DNA of 64,000 bases from UBA1240 sp045599185 (GTDB taxonomy: Bacteria; Spirochaetota; Spirochaetia; Treponematales; Treponemataceae): NCBI GenBank assembly GCA_045599185.1, contig JAZRVO010000006.1:62001-126000 (forward strand), read 5' to 3'. The position numbers and the translations under genes were made by a program. Shown here one piece after another: positions 16,411 through 23,900 of this stretch (position 1 is the stretch's first letter; every line of letters begins with the position of its first letter). The notes under the pieces are model-generated. The model was not told the DNA's origin and searched no databases. It saw nothing but the letters and a program-made list of their open reading frames with translations.

Positions 16411-17610
16411 TCATTCGTCCAGTTTATCGGTGTAAAGGCTTGCATTGGTTGTTTTTACCAGATTAATTGCAAAACCGTCATAATTGTCCAGTTTGCTGAA
16501 TTTATTAAGGCAGCTTTGTTCATTCTGCCCGTCACCGGCAACAACTGTAAAATTAATGTTCAGCAGGCGGCCGTAATAGTTCAGTGCCGGCAAATAGTCA
16601 TTTTTTAAAAACGCATCATTGGCATTAAACAATGTTAAAAGAACTTTTTTTTCAGGGCAGATAATCTGCTTTATACCAGGATCGTGCTGTTTTTCCCTGA
16701 ATTCGTCTAAATTTTCCTTTGTTACAATTTTGCTGGCGGCGTAAAAACTGTGGGTTTGTTCATCAAACCTGCAAGCGCTGCTTAACTGGTTTCCGTAAGA
16801 ATCGCGCTGGGAAAAACCCAGAACCTTTGCTTCTTCCAAAGTGTCGCCTTCCATAAAATTCCGCAAAAGCTGGCACAAAGCCGCCGCCTGACTGTCTGAG
16901 TTCTGCGAAATTGTACCGCAGATTAAACCCTTTTCAATTGCATCAAGGGTTTGGGGCAGTGCGTCAAAGCCAAAAACCGGAATCTGGGAATCGAACCCGG
17001 CGGCGGTTATGCAGCTGAGTGCCATGCCGTCGTTGTTGCACACTACAAAATCAATTGCCGTGCCAAAAGCGTTTAACCAGTCGTTCATTGCGTTTTTTGC
17101 GGCTTCCGTATTCCATGGAGAGCCGTCGTTTCCAATCATTTCCCTTGCGGCAAGTTCAACAACCTTAAAAGTTTTGCCGTTCTGCTGCGTTATTCCGCCT
17201 TCCTTTTTTATTGTCGGGCTGGCAGAACCGTTCCACGTGTTTAGTTTCTGGCGAACGCCCGTTGTGCGGTTTATTGAATCAATGTGGCTGGAATCGCCGA
17301 TGCACAGAACATAGCCCAAAAAACCGTCGCCGTTTCTGTCCAGTTTACGCAAATTGCTGTTTTTAAGATAGTTTACAATCATCTCGCCCTGAAGTTCTCC
17401 GCCTTTCGGGTCTGCGCCAACATAGCAGCTGCGCTTGTTCCAGTTTACCGCCGATAAATCGGCAGTTTTTGAATCAAAATCCATGGGCTGGCGGTTGTAA
17501 AAAACAACGGCCTTGCTTCTGTTTAAAATTGTTGGCGTTTTGGGGCTGCAGCCGGTTAAAAAAAGCGGCAAAACCAGCAGAAGTGCACAAATTGTTTTTA
17601 ATTTCTTCAT
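16411..17610 (-). CDS. MglB-2-like glucose/galactose-binding lipoprotein, circularly permuted
   Basis: A 399-residue lipoprotein (lipobox FLTGC, Cys21). It is an MglB-type periplasmic sugar-binding protein with segments in rotated order. Residues about 30-310 (VVFYNRQP, CYVGADPKGG, calcium-loop-like DRNGDGFLGY, CNNDGMAL, PVFGFDALP) match MglB from roughly residue 75 onward. Residues about 322-399 (VLLTLFNANDAF, GDGQNEQS, DGFAINLV) match the normal MglB N-terminus. Treponema pallidum Tp0684 (MglB-2) is known for such a divergent topology, so this is a likely relative. No mglA/mglC follows. AAGGA precedes the ATG. Confidence 0.85.
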   Translation of the reverse strand: MKKLKTICALLLVLPLFLTGCSPKTPTILNRSKAVVFYNRQPMDFDSKTADLSAVNWNKRSCYVGADPKGGELQGEMIVNYLKNSNLRKLDRNGDGFLGYVLCIGDSSHIDSINRTTGVRQKLNTWNGSASPTIKKEGGITQQNGKTFKVVELAAREMIGNDGSPWNTEAAKNAMNDWLNAFGTAIDFVVCNNDGMALSCITAAGFDSQIPVFGFDALPQTLDAIEKGLICGTISQNSDSQAAALCQLLRNFMEGDTLEEAKVLGFSQRDSYGNQLSSACRFDEQTHSFYAASKIVTKENLDEFREKQHDPGIKQIICPEKKVLLTLFNANDAFLKNDYLPALNYYGRLLNINFTVVAGDGQNEQSCLNKFSKLDNYDGFAINLVKTTNASLYTDKLDE

Positions 17611-17640
17611 TTTTAATTTTTCCTTTTTACCGTGAATGTT

Positions 17641-17900
17641 GAGTTTAAAATATTTCCCCGAAAATTACATGATGTTTTAGAAAAAACAACCGTAGGCAGA
17701 CCCTGCTTGTGCTTTTTATTTTATCTCTAACAGATACCTCGAAATATGCACAAGGTGCAGTTTGTAAATAGCAAACTGCATCGTTATACAAACTCTGCTA
17801 CGAAAAAAATACGCCGTGCGCAGCACAAGCCTTTTTTTTCGAGTCAGGGACTGCCGAAAGGAGGCTTTTTATAAATTCTTAAACTCGATATTCGGGCATT
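17641..17900 (+). repeat. R1 dispersed intergenic repeat, copy C (interrupted)
   Basis: Starts GAGTTTAAAATATTT and ends ATTCGGGCATT like copy A. About 100 bp (17700-17799) are inserted between the GTAGGCAG and ACGAAAAAAATACGCC segments. The insert carries its own hairpin, GCAGTTTG-N7-CAAACTGC (17757-17779). It fills most of the 363-bp gap between the mglB-like gene and polA; the remainder at 17901-17973 holds only a hairpin (AAACGGC pairing) without a T run for polA. Confidence 0.7.
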
Positions 17901-17973
17901 TTTTGTTTTTTCAGTTTAACGGCACGCCAAAAAATTCAATTTGAACATGCCGTTTATTTTCAATTAACGAAAA

Positions 17974-20838
17974 CTAATGGAATTGTCCCCAGTTCTGGCC
18001 TGATTCTACGCTTACGCGAAGCGGCACGTTCAGTTTTATTACGTTTTCCATTTCCTTCTGCAAAACGGCTTTTACGGTTTCTTCTTCTTCAGCCGGACAT
18101 TCCAGAATAAGTTCGTCGTGAACCTGCAAAAGCATTCGGGCTTTAAGTTTTTTTTCATTTAGTGCCCGGCTTACGGCCAGCATGGCCATTTTTACAATGT
18201 CTGCGGCCGAACCCTGTATGGGCGTGTTCACTGCAATTCTTTCTGCCGCCGATTTTTCTATTTTGTTGCGGCTTAAGATATTGCGGATATAGCGCCTGCG
18301 CCCCATGATGGTTTCAACATAGCCGCATTTTTCGGCATTCTGCACGGTCTGCAAAATAAATTCGTTTACGGCCGAATACATTGAAAAATAGCTGTCTATA
18401 AATTCTTTCGCCTTTGTGCGCGGAATATCCAGCTGGTTTGCAAGCCTGAATGCGCTCATTCCGTAAATTACGCCAAAGTTAATTGTCTTTGCGGTTCGGC
18501 GCATTTCCGGGGTAACTTCATCGGCAGGAACGCCAAAAATAAGTGCGGCGGTTGCCTTGTGAACGTCTATGCCGTTATTAAAGGCGGCGCAAAGGTTTTT
18601 GTCGCCGGTTAAGTGTGCCATTACAACCAGCTCAATCTGGGCGTAGTCCGCCGAAATAAGCACGCAGCCGGGTTTTGCCTTAAATGCGCTGCGTATTTTG
18701 CGTCCGGCTTCTTCTCGCACGGGTATGTTCTGCAAGTTAGGGTCGCGGCTTGAAAGTCGGCCGGTTGCAGTGCCGGTTTGAATGAAACTTGTCCTAAGCC
18801 TTCCGTCGCTGTCGCACAGCAGGGGCAGGGCTTCGGTGTAGGTTGAAAGAAGTTTCGTCATGCCGCGGAATTGCAGAATCATTTTAGGCATTGGGTCTGC
18901 CGTATTTGCCGCAAGTTCTTCAAGTACGGCGTTGTCCGTAGAATAGCCGGTTTTTGTTTTTTTACCGTGGGGAAGGTTTCGTTCAACAAAAAGTACTTCC
19001 TGCAGCTGCTTGGTAGAAGCAATGTTAAATTCCCTGCCAGCCAGCCTAAAAATCTGCTGCTGATAATCGGCAATCTGTTCTTTCAGTTCAATGCTGTAGT
19101 CGTAAAGTGCTGCTTTGTCAAGGCTTATGCCTTCAATTTCCATTTCTGCCAGAAGCGGCATAACGGGCATTTCTATAGAAGAAAACAGCGTAAAAAGCTT
19201 CTGTGCCTGCAATTTTTCTTCAAGATAATTCCACAATTTCAGCGTCAGGTCGGCATCTTCTGCGGCGTAGGGCAAAGCCTGTTCCAGCGGCACGTCCGTA
19301 AAATTCATTCCTTTTGCAGCCTGCTGTTTTGTTACAAGGGTTTCAAAACTTATGCAGCTTAAGCCCAGCAAACTTGCCGCAAGGGCTTCAAGTGAATAGC
19401 TGGCGCGTTCCGGGTTGGTAAGCCATGCTGCAATCATAGTGTCGTAAAAACGGCAGGCCGGCTGTTTCATGCCGTTTGCACGCAAAACCTGATAATCATA
19501 CTTGCCGTTGTGGGTAACAATTACCATTTCGCCGTTCATGAAAATGCGTTCAAGCTGCGCCATGGCATCTTCTTTGCTTATATAGTCTGCGCCCAGCAGG
19601 GTTTTGCTTTCTTCGCTTATAAGCGGCACGTAAAAAGAAGTGCCGGTTTTGCAGCAAAGTGAAAAGCCTGCCAGATGTGCGTGGTGCGGATTAAGGCTGT
19701 CGGTTTCGCAGTCAAAGGCGCAGAACTTGTTCTGCAAAATTTCGTCAACAAGACGGGACAAATCTTGGTTTTTGGTAACGGCTGTATAATTGCCGGTGTT
19801 TGGCGTTAAGCTTGCAAAAACCGGATCCTGATTTACGGCTGCATCAAGGGTGCTTGAACCAGTGCTTGCAGTGTTTTCTGCATCTTGCGCAAACAAATCG
19901 CCGGTCTGGTTTTTATTTTCGCCGCTGTTTGTGCTGCCGGCGTTTTCATTTTCTTCCAAATTAACCCCGGCAGAAAATGCGTAGCTTTTTGCCACTGCAA
20001 AAGCCCCGTACCGCGCCAAAATGTCTGCGGCGGCCTTGTAGTCCGGGTTTGTGCAGCAAAAGTCTTCAATTGTGCCTTCAACGGGCACATCGGTGCAAAG
20101 CTTAACCAGTTTTTTGGAAAAATATGCGTCTTCCTTTCCTTCTGCCAGTTTTTTGCCTGTTGCGCCGGTAATTTTTTCTATGTTTGCGTAAATGTTGTCC
20201 AGGGTTTCGTATTCGGTTAAAAGTTTAAGCGCGCCTTTTTCGCCAATGCCTTTTACGCCGGGTATGTTATCGGCAGTGTCGCCCAAAAGCGAAAGCATGT
20301 CGCCCATCTGGCAGGGTTTTACGCCCCATTCTTCAATTACGCCCTGGGTGTCTACCAGCTGCCAGCCGCCGGCTTTGTCCGGTTTCAGCATCTGGCAGTT
20401 GTCGTCAACCAGCTGCATCAGGTCCTTATCGCCGGAAAGAATGCGGCATGGGCGGCCGGTTGCGGCACATTCGGCAGCAAGGGTTGCAATAATGTCGTCG
20501 GCTTCGTAACCGTTGCAGCGCAAAACCGGAATGCCGAGAGCCGTTAAAATTTCTTCTATTACAGGTATCTGCTGGTGCAGGTCTTCCGGCGTTTTTGCGC
20601 GTGTAGCCTTGTATTCTTCGTACATCTGGTGCCTGAAAGTCGGCGTTAAAGAATCCAGTGCCGCAACCACGTAATTTGGTTTGTAATCCTGCAAAATGCG
20701 GTGAAAATTGCGGAAAAAGCCGAAAACGGCGGAAATATTCTGCCCGTTTTTATTTACAAGCGGGCGGTTTATGAATGCGTAGTAAGCGCGGTAAATCAAT
20801 CCGTAAGAATCTAAAATGTAAAGAGTTTTTTCGTCCAT
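17974..20838 (-). CDS. polA: DNA polymerase I
   Basis: A 954-residue three-domain polymerase. The N-terminal 5'-3' exonuclease (about 1-290) has LDSYGLIYRAYYAF and SGDKDLMQLV. The 3'-5' exonuclease (about 370-570) keeps the catalytic FDCETDSL and VTHNGKYDYQVL. The polymerase domain has motif A ISADYAQIELVVMAHL, motif B RRTAKTINFGVIYGM and motif C LQVHDELILECP. It fills gaps and removes primers. A spacer rich in Asn/Ser/Thr links the first two domains. The promoter puts +1 two bases before the ATG. Confidence 0.97.
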   Translation of the reverse strand: MDEKTLYILDSYGLIYRAYYAFINRPLVNKNGQNISAVFGFFRNFHRILQDYKPNYVVAALDSLTPTFRHQMYEEYKATRAKTPEDLHQQIPVIEEILTALGIPVLRCNGYEADDIIATLAAECAATGRPCRILSGDKDLMQLVDDNCQMLKPDKAGGWQLVDTQGVIEEWGVKPCQMGDMLSLLGDTADNIPGVKGIGEKGALKLLTEYETLDNIYANIEKITGATGKKLAEGKEDAYFSKKLVKLCTDVPVEGTIEDFCCTNPDYKAAADILARYGAFAVAKSYAFSAGVNLEENENAGSTNSGENKNQTGDLFAQDAENTASTGSSTLDAAVNQDPVFASLTPNTGNYTAVTKNQDLSRLVDEILQNKFCAFDCETDSLNPHHAHLAGFSLCCKTGTSFYVPLISEESKTLLGADYISKEDAMAQLERIFMNGEMVIVTHNGKYDYQVLRANGMKQPACRFYDTMIAAWLTNPERASYSLEALAASLLGLSCISFETLVTKQQAAKGMNFTDVPLEQALPYAAEDADLTLKLWNYLEEKLQAQKLFTLFSSIEMPVMPLLAEMEIEGISLDKAALYDYSIELKEQIADYQQQIFRLAGREFNIASTKQLQEVLFVERNLPHGKKTKTGYSTDNAVLEELAANTADPMPKMILQFRGMTKLLSTYTEALPLLCDSDGRLRTSFIQTGTATGRLSSRDPNLQNIPVREEAGRKIRSAFKAKPGCVLISADYAQIELVVMAHLTGDKNLCAAFNNGIDVHKATAALIFGVPADEVTPEMRRTAKTINFGVIYGMSAFRLANQLDIPRTKAKEFIDSYFSMYSAVNEFILQTVQNAEKCGYVETIMGRRRYIRNILSRNKIEKSAAERIAVNTPIQGSAADIVKMAMLAVSRALNEKKLKARMLLQVHDELILECPAEEEETVKAVLQKEMENVIKLNVPLRVSVESGQNWGQFH

Positions 20839-20846
20839 AGTTCCGC

Positions 20847-20875
20847 ATTATACCGGCTATTTTTGATAAAGTCGA
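20847..20875 (-). promoter_or_regulatory. polA promoter, leaderless geometry
   Basis: Minus strand: TCGACT (20875-20870), a 17-bp spacer and a perfect TATAAT (20852-20847). Expected +1 is 20840, two bases before the start codon. Confidence 0.7.
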
Positions 20876-20917
20876 GTTTGTGAGGGCAGGGTAGGAATGG
20901 TAAAAAGTTTGCTTTTT

Positions 20918-20958
20918 TTGCTTTATCGTAGAATTCGGGGGTAGAATTCGCTTAGAAT
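20918..20958 (+). promoter_or_regulatory. Candidate promoter cluster of the XRE-FliM gene
   Basis: Three TAGAAT hexamers occur in a row at 20929, 20942 and 20953. TTGCTT at 20918 is 18 bp before the second. Any of them would give a leader of roughly 190 nt. The remaining sequence to 21089 has no ORF and no other recognisable element. Confidence 0.4.
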
Positions 20959-21089
20959 GTTTTTGTGTTCGTTCTGCGTTCTGCGCCGCACTCTACGCTG
21001 CTAAACCATCCGTCGGGTGACGCTTTGTTTTTTATGCTTCATATTGGTTTTGTAAGCTTGCAAGCGAATAAACACAAAAAACTCACCGC

Positions 21090-21122
21090 GAATGTATAGT
21101 TTCTTCAAAAAACTATACATTC
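21090..21122. promoter_or_regulatory. 13-bp inverted repeat ahead of the XRE-FliM gene
   Basis: GAATGTATAGTTT (21090-21102) and AAACTATACATTC (21110-21122) are exact reverse complements with a 7-nt gap, ending 22 nt before the start codon. As DNA it could be the operator for the gene's own HTH domain; as RNA it would be a leader hairpin next to the Shine-Dalgarno sequence. Confidence 0.65.
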
Positions 21123-21143
21123 AGGCTGTTAAAGGAGAATTTT

Positions 21144-22442
21144 ATGAATGCAGAAAAAATCGGGAACCTGATTTATGAAATAAGAACGAGAAAGAATTTT
21201 ACGCAGAAAGAACTGGCCGAACTGGTAAATGTAAGCGACAAGGCGGTTTCCAAATGGGAACGTGGCGAAGGCTGCCCGGATGTTTCCGTTATGCCTGCAC
21301 TTGCGGCAGCCCTTGGCATTGAAGTAGAAACCCTGATGAGCGGAGAATTGCCGCAAAGTCAGGACATTAGCGGAAAACAGATTAAGGAATACAATTTCCG
21401 CCAGCCAGACCGTTATCCCAGAAGCATGCAGCGGGAAATTTGGATGCTGGGCGAATCTGTTTGCCGGAAAATAAATTCCGGTTTTACTGCCATGCTGGGT
21501 GAACGTTTTGAAGCCAGCGTAAGCTGCGTTGACCAGATGGTAAATATTGAATTTTTGCGTTCCGTTCCGCCGGAATGTTTTTTCTACGATTTTGCCTATA
21601 ATCAGGGTGGTTTTTGCGTAGAAATTGACGGAAATATTGGAAAAGCCGTTTTGAAGCAGGACGCACAGAAATACGGCGACATAAACCAGTATGATTTGGA
21701 AATTTTCAGGCATTTTCACCTTAAAAGCATTGCGGCCTGTTTGGCAGATGAAATATGCGGACGAACTGAAAATGCCGTGAACCCGGAAATGTTTGGGGAA
21801 AATGTTATAAAGGCATATGGCAATTCTACCGCGATAATGCAGGAAGACAATGTTATGATGCTGGAACTGAGCCTGAACTGTAAAATTGGAGGCACAAGCG
21901 GCTTTATAAACATTCAGTTTAGCGAAGCCATGCTTGCAAAAATGACCGAGGCTAATTTTTTCAGCGAAAATGCTGCCAGCCGGGTAAAGTTTTTAGAACT
22001 TAGCAGCATAAAGCAGAAGCAGCTGCCGGATAATGTTTTTATTGAATTTGGCCGCTACAATCCGTTCAATGCGGAACTTGAACCCGGCAAGATACTGATT
22101 CTGGACAAAAAGGAAACTGACGGGCTGAACGTTGTATACGAAAACAGGGTAATTTACACCGGCAAAACCGTGGCTATTGATGAACTGTGGGGCATGCAGG
22201 TAGCAGAAAACGTGCAGCTGAACGACATTGTTTACGACGAGGAAGATTTTATTTCCGTTCGGCTGGGCAGTGCCGCACTGACCAAAGAAGAAATTGCTGC
22301 GCTGCATCAGGGTTCGTACATTGTGCTAAAGCAGCGTGCCGGCGAAAACTGCAAAATTTTTAGGGGCGAAAAATTAATAGGCACCGGCGAAATTTGCATT
22401 ACCGGCGACAGGTTTGCCATAAGGGTGATAGAAGTAAAATAA
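21144..22442 (+). CDS. XRE HTH domain fused to FliM-like flagellar switch protein
   Basis: A 432-residue protein. Residues about 6-62 form an XRE/HTH_3 domain (RKNFTQKELAELVNVSDKAV, SKWERGEGCPD). Residues about 80-275 resemble FliM: KEYNFRQPDRYPRSMQREIW, SVSCVDQMVNIEFLRSVP and the GGTSGFINIQFSEAML strand. Residues about 313-352 and 370-432 resemble two SpoA (FliM/FliN C-terminal) domains, the second ending GTGEICITGDRFAIRVIEVK. FliM normally begins with an EIDALL-type CheY-binding peptide; the HTH occupies its place. A DNA-binding role coupled to switch or export-complex components is inferred. AAAGGAG gives a strong start. flgN and fliS lie downstream on the other strand. Confidence 0.85.
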   Translation: MNAEKIGNLIYEIRTRKNFTQKELAELVNVSDKAVSKWERGEGCPDVSVMPALAAALGIEVETLMSGELPQSQDISGKQIKEYNFRQPDRYPRSMQREIWMLGESVCRKINSGFTAMLGERFEASVSCVDQMVNIEFLRSVPPECFFYDFAYNQGGFCVEIDGNIGKAVLKQDAQKYGDINQYDLEIFRHFHLKSIAACLADEICGRTENAVNPEMFGENVIKAYGNSTAIMQEDNVMMLELSLNCKIGGTSGFINIQFSEAMLAKMTEANFFSENAASRVKFLELSSIKQKQLPDNVFIEFGRYNPFNAELEPGKILILDKKETDGLNVVYENRVIYTGKTVAIDELWGMQVAENVQLNDIVYDEEDFISVRLGSAALTKEEIAALHQGSYIVLKQRAGENCKIFRGEKLIGTGEICITGDRFAIRVIEVK

Positions 22443-22451
22443 CCGCACCTT

Positions 22452-22491
22452 GCAGAGGGCTGGCTGAATTTTAAAAGCCTGCGCCCTCTGT
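22452..22491. other. Stem-loop downstream of the XRE-FliM gene
   Basis: CAGAGGGC and GCCCTCTG pair across about 20 nt, just after the stop codon. There is no T run, so it is not a classical terminator. The rest of 22443-22639 shows nothing recognisable. Confidence 0.45.
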
Positions 22492-22639
22492 AATCCGCCG
22501 GCAAACGCAGGTACGCCTTCGGCTGGCACTTATTCTTTTTCTGCTGTCGTTTTGGGCGCGCAAAACCGTTACTTTAAGGCGGCGCAGGCGAAAACCATGA
22601 CAATCAGTTAAGCCGTGTCAGCCCCAAAGCCCTGCTGAA

Positions 22640-23113
22640 CTACTGGACGAAATCTACTACGGCAGCGGTTGCTTCGCCAGCATAAATGCTTTTGCGCATG
22701 GCGTAAGGATTTTTTAATTTGGTAATTTGATTTCGGATGTGTACGATGTTGTTTTTCAGCAGGTTGCGGTTGATTTCGTTTTGGGCAAGCACTTTGTTCT
22801 GCAAATTAAGCAAATCAGTCCGCATCTGCGGAATAAGTTCTTCTTCCTGCGGATAAACATTGCGGTACATTTCTTCAATTGGCTTAATTACGCGCTGCAA
22901 ATTGCTGATGTTGTGAACAATCTGCTGTTCCAGTTCTGCCTGGGCGGCAACAACATCGGCATTGTTTTCCTTTATGCTTGTTTCCTGTTTTTCCAAAAGG
23001 GTCAGATATTCCTGAAACTTTCTGCGCTGCAGTTCCAGCAGATGCCGAAGACGGCGCAAAATTGCTGCGCGTTCATCAATTTCTTCCTGAGTTAATGTAA
23101 GTGTTTCAGTCAT
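22640..23113 (-). CDS. FlgN-like flagellar export chaperone
   Basis: A 157-residue, almost wholly helical protein with long Glu/Gln/Arg heptads (LRRLRHLLELQRRKFQEYL onward). It has the length and coiled-coil character of FlgN, the chaperone for hook-associated proteins FlgK and FlgL. Sequence identity is weak, so the call leans on its place 61 bp after fliS on the same strand. A terminator-like hairpin lies between the two genes. The Shine-Dalgarno sequence is weak (AGG). Confidence 0.65.
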   Translation of the reverse strand: MTETLTLTQEEIDERAAILRRLRHLLELQRRKFQEYLTLLEKQETSIKENNADVVAAQAELEQQIVHNISNLQRVIKPIEEMYRNVYPQEEELIPQMRTDLLNLQNKVLAQNEINRNLLKNNIVHIRNQITKLKNPYAMRKSIYAGEATAAVVDFVQ

Positions 23114-23133
23114 AAGCTTTTACCTGTTAAAAG

Positions 23134-23165
23134 AAAAAACTTAACCGACGAAAAAGCCGGTTAAG
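23134..23165 (-). terminator. Hairpin between fliS and flgN
   Basis: On the minus strand CTTAACCG (23165-23158) and CGGTTAAG (23147-23140) pair and are followed by TTTTTT. It would terminate or attenuate transcription leaving fliS before flgN. Confidence 0.75.
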
Positions 23166-23174
23166 GAATATATG

Positions 23175-23612
23175 CTAGCCGCTAATGTTTAAACCTGCAG
23201 AAACAGGACGCAATTCGCTTGCAGAGTTGAGCACAACTTCGGCCCAAGTGCTTCTAAGTTGAAGCATCATTTCCTTTACGAATGCAATTTTTTCTTTGTC
23301 AAAAGAAACGTTTGCATTCAGCAATTCCTGGTTAAAATAAATGTAAAGATTCATCAAGTTCTTTGAAATGTCACCACCAGCTTCCATGTCAAGTGAAACC
23401 ATAAGTTCGGTAATGATTGCCTGGGCTTTTACAATGTTTTTGCCAAAAAGCTCAATGTTCTGCGGTTCAACTTTAGAATCTTCGTTAAATTTATCGATGG
23501 CAGAAGCAAGCTGACGAATACATTCGTCGTAAAGCATGACAATCAGCTTTCCCTGACTTGCTGTCTTTACACCTGCTTCTTTATATGCACTGTATCCCTG
23601 AGTAAATCCCAC
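23175..23612 (-). CDS. fliS: Flagellar export chaperone FliS
   Basis: A 145-residue helical protein with the FliS pattern near its start: GYSAYKEAGVKTASQGKLIV followed by MLYDECIRQLASA, then the LMVSLDMEAGGDISKNLMNL YIYF-type core. FliS binds the flagellin C-terminus in the cytoplasm and prevents early polymerisation; in treponemes the clients are the periplasmic FlaB filaments. The start codon is GTG, with a GGGGG Shine-Dalgarno tract about 8 nt upstream. Divergent from ftsH over 288 bp, which contains a 14-bp near-palindrome (GTAGAC-GT-GTCTAC, 23645-23658). Confidence 0.93.
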   Translation of the reverse strand: MGFTQGYSAYKEAGVKTASQGKLIVMLYDECIRQLASAIDKFNEDSKVEPQNIELFGKNIVKAQAIITELMVSLDMEAGGDISKNLMNLYIYFNQELLNANVSFDKEKIAFVKEMMLQLRSTWAEVVLNSASELRPVSAGLNISG

Positions 23613-23841
23613 CTTTTTACCCCCTTTTGTTGCATAAGAATCACGTAGACGTGTCTACAAGGTTTTTATCGGAAAAATAAAATGCCCACTTTAATTATTT
23701 CTTGAAAAAAATTGAAAAAATGCATGTTTCTTTCTATTAAATTCAGTTTGCTTTGTGCAGGCGGAAAAGCTTTTAAATTGTAAAAGTTTGGTTTCTGCCG
23801 GTTTTTCGCTTTATAAAAACCTGTTTTTTTCTTTCAAACCC

Positions 23842-23870
23842 TCGACTTTACCATTTTATTTTCGTATATT
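23842..23870 (+). promoter_or_regulatory. ftsH promoter
   Basis: TCGACT (23842-23847), a 17-bp spacer and TATATT (23865-23870). Expected +1 near 23877 gives a 24-nt leader with a proper GAGGA, unlike the leaderless genes. Confidence 0.6.
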
Positions 23871-23900
23871 TTGTAAAGAAGCTATACGATGAGGAAACGG

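Noticed and set aside
17901..17973. Terminator for polA
   Set aside because: A 10-bp stem exists, but on the minus strand it is followed by A-rich sequence rather than a T run.
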